Assembly: GCA_003481745.1 (NCBI GenBank)
Contig: QULP01000004.1
Location: forward strand, 186,001-250,000
Length of the DNA stretch: 64,000 nucleotides
Direction of reading: 5' to 3'
Origin: Firmicutes bacterium OM04-13BH
GTDB taxonomy: Bacteria > Bacillota > Clostridia > Lachnospirales > Lachnospiraceae
Below the pieces are notes generated by a model that made no database searches, had not been told where the DNA came from, and worked only from the letters and a program-made list of their open reading frames with translations. The translations under genes were made by a program, and so were the position numbers. Shown piece after piece: positions 34,395 through 42,176 of this stretch; the stretch's first letter is position 1; each line of letters opens with the position of its first letter.

Positions 34395-35044
34395 TTATAT
34401 CCAATCCCCCAGACTGTTTTTATCGGTGTATAATCATAATCCGCAAATTTTGCTCTTATATTTTTGATATGCGTGATTATAGTACTGTCATTACTCTCAT
34501 TGTCAAAGCCAAAGACCGCTTCCAATATCTGTTCCTTCGAGAAAACCTGTCCTCTGTTTTTAGCCAGAAATTCACAGATTTCGTACTCCGCTTTCGTAAG
34601 AGGAAGTTCCTTATCATCAACCAATAGTTTCTTTTGAGATATTTGAATACAGACCCTCCCCAAAACCATCCGGACAGAATGTTCCCTGTGCTCTCTTCTA
34701 AGATGTGCATTGATCCTTGCCCGAAGTTCCATCACTCCAAATGGCTTTGAAATATAATCATCTGCTCCTAAAGAAAGTCCGTTTACCAGACTGTTTTCCT
34801 CCGTTTTTGCCGTAAGAAACAAAATCGGACAATCCACAAGTATCCTAATTCTTTTGCATAATTCGAAGCCATCAATTCCAGGCATCATAATGTCCAGTAA
34901 AATCAGGTCATAACGATGTAATTCTTCCATATTAATTTTTAGTGGATTACTTACTTTGGTAACCAGATGTCCATCCTTATTCAAAATGCTTTCTATCATT
35001 TCCAAAATTGCCGGTTCATCATCAACTGCCAGTATTTTTGCCAT
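34382..35044 (-). CDS. OmpR-family response regulator (LanR-like)
   Basis: A 220-residue regulator: receiver domain (opens MAKILAVDDEP, Asp in LILLDIMMPGIDG, KPFGVMELRARI) and winged helix (LTKAEYEICEFLAKNRGQVF, TVWGIGYKWEE). ATG 35044 follows GAGGG and is 15 bases after the preceding permease stop. It presumably controls the transporter genes in the same transcription unit. Confidence 0.92.
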   Translation of the reverse strand: MAKILAVDDEPAILEMIESILNKDGHLVTKVSNPLKINMEELHRYDLILLDIMMPGIDGFELCKRIRILVDCPILFLTAKTEENSLVNGLSLGADDYISKPFGVMELRARINAHLRREHREHSVRMVLGRVCIQISQKKLLVDDKELPLTKAEYEICEFLAKNRGQVFSKEQILEAVFGFDNESNDSTIITHIKNIRAKFADYDYTPIKTVWGIGYKWEE

Positions 35045-35058
35045 AGTTTCCCTCGATT

Positions 35059-35799
35059 CTATTCCGATATTCTGTTTCCTTCCCAGTGGTTTACCCACCA
35101 AAAATAGTATACCATACTAATCCCTGTAAATATTAAGCAACCTGGTATGAATGACAACCATTCACCTACACTAGTTTCTCCCAATACAGATTGCAGATAA
35201 GTATATGGTACTCTACCCGTCCAGCAGACAAATACATATTTCCACACATAATCTCCAAGTCCGGTAAGCATCAATGCACTAATTAGTCCTGATATAATCC
35301 CTGCTCCAATGGATACCCCTTTTCCAAACTGAAAAGCCAGAATCAGCTGCCACAGATAAAGTGGAACACTGCTTCCCCACAGCAGCAATGCTGCAAATAT
35401 ACATCCTTTCATGATTTCGATATCGCTTGATGCGATTCTTCCAAATCCAATTCCGAATATGATTGCTGTCAATAGGATAGAGCACAGACACAAAACCAGT
35501 AGCATCAACAGTTTCGATAAAAATGCTGCAGGTTTATCCGGTAAAGACAACAGATTTTGAAAATCACCTGCATTTTGTTCCTGTTCCATCACACTTGCTG
35601 TAAAAATTCCAATAAGTACCGGAAATCCTGCTCCTATTGCCTGATAAAATGCAATCACTTTCATATTTTCATTCCATGGTGAAAAAAAGTAATATATTAA
35701 AAATATAACGCTGGTTATAATCGGAATCAGTAAGTGTGCCAGAATCACAGATGTTCCTTTCATCTTTCGCAAGTCTGCATTAAGAGATCTTCCAATCAT
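35059..35799 (-). CDS. Lantibiotic immunity ABC permease (LanG/MutG-like)
   Basis: A 246-residue membrane protein with six helices (SVILAHLLIPIITSVIFLIY to FIPGCLIFTGISMVYYFWW). Short length and pairing with a second permease of the same size fit LanE/LanG heterodimers that expel lantibiotics from the membrane. It starts one base after the preceding permease stop. Confidence 0.85.
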   Translation of the reverse strand: MIGRSLNADLRKMKGTSVILAHLLIPIITSVIFLIYYFFSPWNENMKVIAFYQAIGAGFPVLIGIFTASVMEQEQNAGDFQNLLSLPDKPAAFLSKLLMLLVLCLCSILLTAIIFGIGFGRIASSDIEIMKGCIFAALLLWGSSVPLYLWQLILAFQFGKGVSIGAGIISGLISALMLTGLGDYVWKYVFVCWTGRVPYTYLQSVLGETSVGEWLSFIPGCLIFTGISMVYYFWWVNHWEGNRISE

Positions 35800-35800
35800 C

Positions 35801-36532
35801 TTATTTCACCTCTCTTCTCTCAAACCATTTCAAAAACAGAACCGTTACAAAAACAAACCAGATGATTGAGAGACACATTCCCGGAACAATGACTCCCGTA
35901 TCCAAAAGAGGATTCCCTGCTTCTGCGGCAAGTCCATTTGGTAAAACATGAAGCAACGGGCACATCATTCGCATAGGGATTGCAGAAACAAGTACATACC
36001 AGATTCTGGTTTGTGATATTACCACACCGCTGACGGTAATAAACAGGCAGACGAACAGGTTTACAATCATTCCAAATCGTTCACTTAAAAATAAAGCTAC
36101 CGGAATCTCCCATAACTCAGAAACCGTCAGAAACAATACTGCAATCAACGCTCCTCCAACTGGAACATGTGTCGTTAGAAGAAAGCCTCCAAGCGTTGCT
36201 CCTGCAAACACAATCATATTAGAAAACAAAATCATGTACCCAATATAAATAATTTTCCCCAGCAACAATTTTCTTCTGTCTGTGGGAATAGTCATTAAAT
36301 GATAGTATTTTATCTTTTTCTCCTGCGCCACAGAAAGATAACAAAATAGAGCAATCATCCCCGGCAGCAAAAGTGTATACCACCAGTTCCAAACACTTTC
36401 TGCATAAGCATTTGTCATCCCAAGAGTAAATATAAATGCCATAACAAATGTAAGAAGAGGAAATCCCCAGATAAACTTTTTTCGCATGGTTCTTTTGGCT
36501 TTTTGATGTTCTGCTTTTATAATATTAACCAT
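35801..36532 (-). CDS. Lantibiotic immunity ABC permease (LanE/MutE-like)
   Basis: A 243-residue membrane protein with six helices (FIWGFPLLTFVMAFIFTLGM to LSIIWFVFVTVLFLKWF). The N-terminal IIKAEHQKAKRTMRKKF is typical of LanE permeases. ATG 36532 or 36541 are both possible; the gene start overlaps the ATPase gene end. It forms the export pore with the second permease downstream. Confidence 0.85.
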   Translation of the reverse strand: MVNIIKAEHQKAKRTMRKKFIWGFPLLTFVMAFIFTLGMTNAYAESVWNWWYTLLLPGMIALFCYLSVAQEKKIKYYHLMTIPTDRRKLLLGKIIYIGYMILFSNMIVFAGATLGGFLLTTHVPVGGALIAVLFLTVSELWEIPVALFLSERFGMIVNLFVCLFITVSGVVISQTRIWYVLVSAIPMRMMCPLLHVLPNGLAAEAGNPLLDTGVIVPGMCLSIIWFVFVTVLFLKWFERREVK

Positions 36533-37238
36533 GGATTTCACCTGCTTTCTGGTTTTTTCTTACCACATTCATAAACAAATCTTCAAGATTATCTCCCTGC
36601 TTTAATGCTCCTTCGTATCCTAAGATTCCACCTGAAATAATCCCGACTTTATCTGCAAGTAACTGTACCTCTGAGAGAATATGACTGGAGAGAATTACAG
36701 TGATTCCCTGTTCCGGAAAAGACCGGATCAGCTCTCGTAATTCCTCGATGCCTATTGGATCTAATCCATTCGTAGGTTCATCCAATATCAAAAGTTCCGG
36801 TTCTCCAAGCAATGCCATTGCAATGCCTAGTCTTTGCTTCATCCCCAAAGAAAACTGTCCTGCTTTCTTCTTTCCGGTGTTTGTAAGTGATACAATCTGC
36901 AAGACCTCATCAATTCTGTTTTCATCTGTACCAAGCAATAATTGTCTTACCTTCAAATTCTCTCTGGCGGAAAGATTTTCATAAATAGGCGGATTTTCAA
37001 TTAACGCTCCTATTTTTGATAAATCTTTCCTATCCAAAAGTTTTCCATCAAAGTAAATCTTTCCTGCAGTTGGTTTCATCATACCAGTCAACATTTTCAA
37101 TGTGGTAGATTTTCCCGCACCATTCGGTCCAAGCAGTCCATAAATCTGTTCCTTTTCTATATTAAATGAAACATTATTTACCGCTTTCTGCTTTCTAAAA
37201 TATTTACACAAATTTTGTGTCTGCAACATCATTTCCAT
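36525..37238 (-). CDS. Lantibiotic immunity ABC ATPase (LanF/BcrA-like)
   Basis: A 237-residue ATPase. Walker A GPNGAGKST, signature FSLGMKQRLGIAMALL, Walker B LLILDEPTNGLDP. The E residue in the KIGALIENPPIYENLSA Q-loop region is a hallmark of the LanF/BcrA group. ATG 37238 is chosen over 37259 on opening sequence. It is the first gene of a LanF-E-G-R-K unit; the set gives resistance to lantibiotics, and no synthesis genes are near. Confidence 0.92.
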   Translation of the reverse strand: MEMMLQTQNLCKYFRKQKAVNNVSFNIEKEQIYGLLGPNGAGKSTTLKMLTGMMKPTAGKIYFDGKLLDRKDLSKIGALIENPPIYENLSARENLKVRQLLLGTDENRIDEVLQIVSLTNTGKKKAGQFSLGMKQRLGIAMALLGEPELLILDEPTNGLDPIGIEELRELIRSFPEQGITVILSSHILSEVQLLADKVGIISGGILGYEGALKQGDNLEDLFMNVVRKNQKAGEIHG

Positions 37239-37342
37239 CTTTACTATCCTTCCTTCCATATTTCATTTCTTACTGAAATATAACCTAACAGAAAAAAATA
37301 AAGATTTGATGAAGATTGCTAAATAATTCGTCTACTCTATTT

Positions 37343-38101
37343 TTATTCTCGTATGGAATAAACCATCAATTGAATATCATTATCAGAACTCGGCTTTCCA
37401 CTGAAATCAGCAAAGCTGTTACAAATACGAAGTCCTAATTTACCGAATATCTCCGTGATTTCATCCAAACTATATAACCTTATAGGATTTCCTTCTTTCA
37501 TTTCAGGCTTATAAAGTGCTTCTCCATACATATAGTCTACCTGCCCATATATCAGCGTTTTTCTATCCTTCTCCCATTCAAAAGCAGATAATGTAAGTCC
37601 CTTTTCTCCTGCATCCCATAACTTGCAAGGGAAATGTGTTTGGGCATAGCTTCCATTCATGATATCCATAAAGTGCTTTCCACCATTTTTTAATGCTTTC
37701 ACAATGACAGAAAAAATCTTATGATTTTCCCCATCGTCTTCAAGATATCCTATTGCTCCATCCGCCATATTCAGCACAACATCAAATTCCTTATCAAATG
37801 TGATCGTGCGAATGTCCTGACAAATGAACTTTGCATTCAAATTTTCTTTTTTTGCCTGCTCGTTTGCATAATCTATGTACGCCGGTGTAATATCAATACC
37901 GGTAACCTCATACCCACGTCTGGCAAACTCCAGTGAGTGCCGACCAAATCCACATGCCAAATCAAGTATTTTTTCCGTCCCTTTTAACTGCAACTGATTG
38001 ATTAGAAAATCTACTTGTCTGTTGGTATCTTCTACCCATGACATATTGTGGATATCCAGAGTCCAATTTTTCTGATACCAGTCTTTTTTCATTGCTTTCA
38101 T
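37343..38101 (-). CDS. Class I SAM-dependent methyltransferase
   Basis: A 252-residue protein with methyltransferase motif I (ILDLACGFGRHSLEFARRGY) and the acidic end of strand 2 (EVTGIDITPAYIDYA). Substrate unknown; the overall form is like ubiquinone/tellurite-type small-molecule methylases. It lies 20 bases downstream of the DUF6075-GNAT gene, same strand, and may be co-transcribed with it. Possibly a resistance or modification cargo gene. Confidence 0.82.
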   Translation of the reverse strand: MKAMKKDWYQKNWTLDIHNMSWVEDTNRQVDFLINQLQLKGTEKILDLACGFGRHSLEFARRGYEVTGIDITPAYIDYANEQAKKENLNAKFICQDIRTITFDKEFDVVLNMADGAIGYLEDDGENHKIFSVIVKALKNGGKHFMDIMNGSYAQTHFPCKLWDAGEKGLTLSAFEWEKDRKTLIYGQVDYMYGEALYKPEMKEGNPIRLYSLDEITEIFGKLGLRICNSFADFSGKPSSDNDIQLMVYSIRE

Positions 38102-38121
38102 CTAAATTTATCTCCTGCCTT

Positions 38122-39111
38122 TCATCCTTCAAAAATCTGTCCCGGTAGTTTTTTCTTTTCTAAATATGGAAACGCTCTATCAAATTCTTCTGCTTCATTT
38201 TCATCCACCAGATACCCTGCTGGTGTTGCATATTCACCTGTTATGCCATCTAGATAACCCGAAATCAGTTCTTTACATAAAAAGAATGAAGCATCATCCC
38301 CTTCTTCCAGACCATGGTAACGAATACCAAATTCACTTGCTTGTTTAAATCCGCTTTTCCCATAAAAATCAATATTTCCTTCAAAACATATTGCTCCGCA
38401 TCCAAGTTCTTTTGCTTTTTCCAGAGAATAATCCAGTAAAATCTTTCCATACCCCTTCCTTTTAAGCTCCGGTGCAATACAGATCGGTCCCCTAGTCATA
38501 ATGGGAATACTTCTGCCATCATCGGCTACAATCACAGCCTTCATAAACATATTCTGTCCAATCAGATGTCCATCTAATGTCATAACAAAATCCAACTCTG
38601 AAACAAATGCCGGATCATTGCGAAGCTGATGGAGTACATAATGTTCCAGACAGCCTGGTCGATCCTCCCAGTCTTTGTAAAAGCAATACTCTGGATAACG
38701 GATTTTAATGGCTTCCCAGAAATACCGGGCATATCCACAGCAAAACAGCTCCTCTACGGTATAACACTGACATTCTTTCAACTGATCTTCTTCTGCTTCG
38801 TAATCTCCGACGCTTGGTGTTCCATTACAATACAGGTTAAATGCCATACGGACAATTCGTAAACTTCCACTGGTCTGCCACCCTTCCTGCAGGCATTCCG
38901 TTTTTACACATCCAGTTTTAAAATTATAGATTTTATTCACATTATTTCTTGTGTCTCTGTCGATACCCAGGCAATAAACCAAAGCCCGATGGTAGACATC
39001 CTGATATCTGCATTTTTTCAGATATTCCTCATAAAATTTTTCGTGTTCCCTGCTCTTGAAAGTAATTGTGCGAGAATTGCTATTCTCTGCTCTTAACGCT
39101 GTGTTTGTCAT
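38122..39111 (-). CDS. DUF6075-GNAT fusion protein
   Basis: About 329 residues. The first 130 match DUF6075, a small protein of mobile elements: FKSREHEKFYEEYLKKCRYQ, LQEGWQTSGSLRIVRMAFNL, YARYFWEAIKIRYPEYC. The rest is a GNAT N-acetyltransferase: FVMTLDGHLIGQ, then the acetyl-CoA loop IAPELKRKGYGKILLDYS and FYGKSGF. The two domains are usually separate genes. ATG 39111 is nine bases after AGGAGG; ATG 39117 is only three bases away, so 39111 is preferred. A leader with a short peptide frame and two terminator-like hairpins lies upstream, so expression may be controlled by attenuation. The acetylated substrate is unknown. Confidence 0.8.
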   Translation of the reverse strand: MTNTALRAENSNSRTITFKSREHEKFYEEYLKKCRYQDVYHRALVYCLGIDRDTRNNVNKIYNFKTGCVKTECLQEGWQTSGSLRIVRMAFNLYCNGTPSVGDYEAEEDQLKECQCYTVEELFCCGYARYFWEAIKIRYPEYCFYKDWEDRPGCLEHYVLHQLRNDPAFVSELDFVMTLDGHLIGQNMFMKAVIVADDGRSIPIMTRGPICIAPELKRKGYGKILLDYSLEKAKELGCGAICFEGNIDFYGKSGFKQASEFGIRYHGLEEGDDASFFLCKELISGYLDGITGEYATPAGYLVDENEAEEFDRAFPYLEKKKLPGQIFEG

Positions 39112-39147
39112 TTTCATTTTCCTCCTGAATTTTTAATATTTTGGTAT

Positions 39148-39217
39148 AAAAAAGACACTCCATTTCTGGAATGCCCCATAAAAAATAGGGACACCCGCTT
39201 TTAACAAGTATCCCTAT
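39148..39217 (-). promoter_or_regulatory. Putative attenuator leader of the DUF6075-GNAT gene
   Basis: Two hairpins in a row on the minus strand: ATAGGGA..TCCCTAT (39217-39185) followed by TTTTTA, and GGCATTCCA-gaaa-TGGAGTGTC (39175-39154) followed by six T residues. They lie between a ten-codon frame (39256-39224, MKMNRELSDH) and the gene start. Tandem terminators with a leader peptide recall ribosome-sensing attenuators of resistance genes. No promoter was found. Confidence 0.45.
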
Positions 39218-39397
39218 AATCTATCAATGATCTGATAGCTCTCTATTCATTTTCATATTCAAGATTCTTTGTGTTCCCCGTCCCGAGGTCTAACGCAACA
39301 ACAACGGTTACTTTCTTCACAAGGCTCTTTTCTTTGTGATTTTCACCTATTTTTTTGAAACTGAAAAACTCCACAAAGTGCGTAAATTCAAGGATTT
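39218..39397. other. Region between rlmD and the DUF6075-GNAT leader; probable attachment-site area
   Basis: No convincing gene. A minus-strand frame (39243-39449) runs through the end of rlmD in another register, but has no ribosome site. The region contains a possible leader peptide frame. As the last bases of rlmD are a known integration hot spot, this is where the right end of a conjugative element would be. Confidence 0.4.
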
Positions 39398-40552
39398 CTA
39401 TATATTTTTCCTTTGCAGCAACACCACAGTCTCCACATGTTCGGTCCAACTAAACATATCAACTGGCACAGCACTTTTTGCCTCATATCCATGTTTTGTT
39501 AAATATTTTAAGTCTCTTGCAAGTGTTTCCGGATTACAGGAAATATACACCACTTTTTCAGGTGCAAGTTTAATCACAGAACTCAAAAATGCCTCATCAC
39601 TTCCGGCTCTTGGCGGATCCATAAATACAACATCGACTTTCTTGCCCTGTCCAGCCAGATTTACCATGAATTTTCCGGCATCACCCTGATAAAATTTCAC
39701 ATTTTTAATTCCATTTCGTTTGGCATTGATAATCGCATCTTTTACAGCGTCTTTATTTAATTCTACACTGATGACTTCTTTTACATGACTGCTTGCAATC
39801 AGACCAATCGTTCCGATTCCGCAATAAGCATCAATGACTTTCTCTTCTCCCTGTAATTTCGCCATTTTAATTGCTTTTTGATATAGTTTTTCAGTCTGTA
39901 CTGGATTGACCTGATAAAACGAAGCCGGAGAGAGGCGGAAAGTACAACCGCAAAGCGTATCTTCAATAAATCCTTTTCCATATAAAGTGATATTACGTTC
40001 TCCAAGTACCATGCTTGTCTTTTTGTCGTTTACATTTAAAATAACCGTTGTAATTTCAGGATGAAGTTTTCTAAGAGCTTTCACAAAATTATTTTTTGAT
40101 GGGAAGATTGGAGAAGCACATACTAATACTACCATTACCTCACCGCTTGCAAATCCTCTCCTTACCATGACATGACGTAGTAACCCATATCCGCTGTCCT
40201 CGTTATAAACTTTTATCTTAAAAGATTTTAATAAGCCTCGGATATCTCTGATAATTGCATCCGCAGTCTGGTCTTCTATCAGACATTCATCAACCGGAAC
40301 AATACGATGTGTTCCTTCTTCATAGACTCCGGAAACAATACTGCCATCTCGTCTGTGTGCAAACGCTGCATTGACTTTATTTCTATAATGATATGGATTT
40401 TTCATACCAATAATCGGTTCTACCAGACAGATATCTTTCAAAAGTTTTCTGATCTGCTTTTGCTTTTTCTTTAACTGTTCTTCGTAAGAAATCCCCTGCC
40501 AACTGCATCCGCCACATTTTTTTGCCACTGGACATACTTTTTGTTCTTCCAT
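39398..40552 (-). CDS. rlmD: 23S rRNA (uracil-5-)-methyltransferase RlmD/RumA
   Basis: A 384-residue RNA methyltransferase. N-terminal iron-sulfur Cys at positions 7, 13 and 16 (VCPVAKKCGGCSW); a SAM-binding domain (VIDAYCGIGTIGLIASS, FMDPPRAGSDEAF) and the catalytic Cys in VYISCNPETLARDL. No N-terminal TRAM domain. It modifies a uracil to 5-methyluridine in 23S rRNA (U1939 in E. coli). First clearly chromosomal gene from the left. Its 3' end (coding for WTEHVETVVLLQRK) is a known target of integrative elements. Confidence 0.92.
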   Translation of the reverse strand: MEEQKVCPVAKKCGGCSWQGISYEEQLKKKQKQIRKLLKDICLVEPIIGMKNPYHYRNKVNAAFAHRRDGSIVSGVYEEGTHRIVPVDECLIEDQTADAIIRDIRGLLKSFKIKVYNEDSGYGLLRHVMVRRGFASGEVMVVLVCASPIFPSKNNFVKALRKLHPEITTVILNVNDKKTSMVLGERNITLYGKGFIEDTLCGCTFRLSPASFYQVNPVQTEKLYQKAIKMAKLQGEEKVIDAYCGIGTIGLIASSHVKEVISVELNKDAVKDAIINAKRNGIKNVKFYQGDAGKFMVNLAGQGKKVDVVFMDPPRAGSDEAFLSSVIKLAPEKVVYISCNPETLARDLKYLTKHGYEAKSAVPVDMFSWTEHVETVVLLQRKNI

Positions 40553-40585
40553 TTTATAACAACTCCAATTTTATTTTTTTGTTTC

Positions 40586-40614
40586 ATTATATCAGATTTC
40601 CTCTTTGCTTAAAA
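40586..40614 (-). promoter_or_regulatory. Possible promoter of rlmD
   Basis: On the minus strand TTTTAA (40614-40609) and TATAAT (40591-40586) with a 17-base spacer, 33 bases before the rlmD start. The -35 element is weak. Confidence 0.5.
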
Positions 40615-40703
40615 GCTATGTTATTCTGTACTTTTTTTACAAAATATGCTATTATTTTATTTTGTAAACTTTTATAAACCTATTAAAAGAGAGGAATACA
40701 AAA

Positions 40704-42101
40704 ATGCTCCAAACAATTGAAGCAGTTAACTCTGCTGTAAACAACTTTATCTGGGGTGTGCCTGCCATGATTTGTATCATCGGTGTCGGTCTTTACTTAA
40801 GTATCCGTACCCGATTTTTGCAAATCCGCAAGTTCCCTTATGCAATCAAAACCACAATTGGACGTGTTTTCCGTAAAAGAGAGGCTTCTGATGGCGCAAT
40901 GACTCCATTTCAGGCAGTCTGTACGGCACTTGCCGCCACAGTCGGTACCGGTAATATCGCCGGAGTTGCAGGTGCAATCGCAATCGGCGGTCCAGGTGCC
41001 GTATTCTGGATGTGGATTTCTGCTGCCCTTGGCATGTGCACTAAATTTTCAGAAGTTACCCTTGCAGTTCACTTCCGTGAAACCAACGCACGGGGAGAAC
41101 TGATCGGCGGACCTATGTACTACATAAAAAATGGTCTTGGAAAGAACTGGAGATGGCTTGCTGCTTTATTCTCTCTTTTCGGTGTCTTAACTGTATTCGG
41201 CACCGGAAATGCTACACAGGTTAATACAATTACGACCGCCATCAATTCTGCATTATTAAATTATCATCTTATCAACGAAGATGCTGTTTCCACCAGCAAT
41301 CTGATTATCGGTATTATCATTGCCATTTTAGTTGCCACTGTACTTCTTGGAGGCGTGAAACGAATTGGACGTGTAACGGAAAAACTCGTTCCATTTATGG
41401 CACTTATTTACATTGTACTGTCCCTTGGTGTGATTTTATTAAATTTAAACCGTGTACCTTCTGTTTTTGCTTCTATTGTTGAAGGTGCTTTTTCTCCGGC
41501 ATCTGTAACCGGAGGTGTGGTAGGAAGCTTCTTCCTGAGCATGAAAAAAGGAGTCTCACGCGGTATTTTCTCAAATGAAGCAGGTCTTGGTACCGGTTCT
41601 ATCGCCCATGCCTGTGCGGATACCAAAAAACCGGTAAAACAGGGATTCTTCGGTATCTTTGAGGTTTTTACAGATACAATTGTAATCTGTACTTTAACTG
41701 CACTGGTTATCTTATGCAGTGGAACCCCTGTCGGATACGGAGAAGCAGCCGGTGCTGAACTGACTATTTCCGGCTTTACTTCTACTTATGGAAACTGGGT
41801 TTCCATTTTCACTGCAATTGCACTCTGCTGTTTTGCATTTTCCACTATCATTGGATGGGGACTTTATGGTGCACGTTGTATTGAATATCTGTTAAAAGAA
41901 AAATCTATCAAACCATTTATGGTTGCTTATTCTCTGGTTGCCATTATCGGTGCAACTGCTGATTTAGGTCTGATGTGGAGTGTTGCTGAGACCTTTAACG
42001 GTCTGATGGCAATTCCAAACTTAATTGCTCTGTTCTTACTTTCCGGAACGGTAGCCCGTTTAGTTAAACAGTATTTTGAAACAGAAGGAAAAACCAATTA
42101 G
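40704..42101 (+). CDS. Alanine/glycine:cation symporter (AGCS family)
   Basis: A 465-residue transporter with about 11 helices. Family signatures are visible: GAMTPFQAVCTALAATVGTG and NIAGVAGAIAIGGPGAVFWM near residues 65-105, and RGIFSNEAGLGTGSIAHACA near 295-315. It takes up alanine or glycine with sodium or protons. AAGAGAGGAAT precedes ATG 40704. Single gene, followed by a strong terminator. Confidence 0.93.
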   Translation: MLQTIEAVNSAVNNFIWGVPAMICIIGVGLYLSIRTRFLQIRKFPYAIKTTIGRVFRKREASDGAMTPFQAVCTALAATVGTGNIAGVAGAIAIGGPGAVFWMWISAALGMCTKFSEVTLAVHFRETNARGELIGGPMYYIKNGLGKNWRWLAALFSLFGVLTVFGTGNATQVNTITTAINSALLNYHLINEDAVSTSNLIIGIIIAILVATVLLGGVKRIGRVTEKLVPFMALIYIVLSLGVILLNLNRVPSVFASIVEGAFSPASVTGGVVGSFFLSMKKGVSRGIFSNEAGLGTGSIAHACADTKKPVKQGFFGIFEVFTDTIVICTLTALVILCSGTPVGYGEAAGAELTISGFTSTYGNWVSIFTAIALCCFAFSTIIGWGLYGARCIEYLLKEKSIKPFMVAYSLVAIIGATADLGLMWSVAETFNGLMAIPNLIALFLLSGTVARLVKQYFETEGKTN

Positions 42102-42112
42102 TTTTTTCAATA

Positions 42113-42175
42113 AAAAAAGCCGAAAGCTTTAAGAGGTCGATACACACAGTATCTCACTCAGCTCTCGGCTTTTTT
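42113..42175. terminator. Bidirectional terminator
   Basis: AAAAAAGCCGA-a-AGCT pairs with AGCT-c-TCGGCTTTTTT, with an inner GATAC/GTATC stem. It sits between the convergent symporter and VWA genes and has A and T runs on both sides. Confidence 0.9.
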
Positions 42176-42176
42176 C

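Noticed and set aside
39243..39449. 68-residue minus-strand frame past rlmD
   Set aside because: Overlaps the rlmD end in another register, lacks a ribosome site, and the tail is better explained as element-end or leader DNA.
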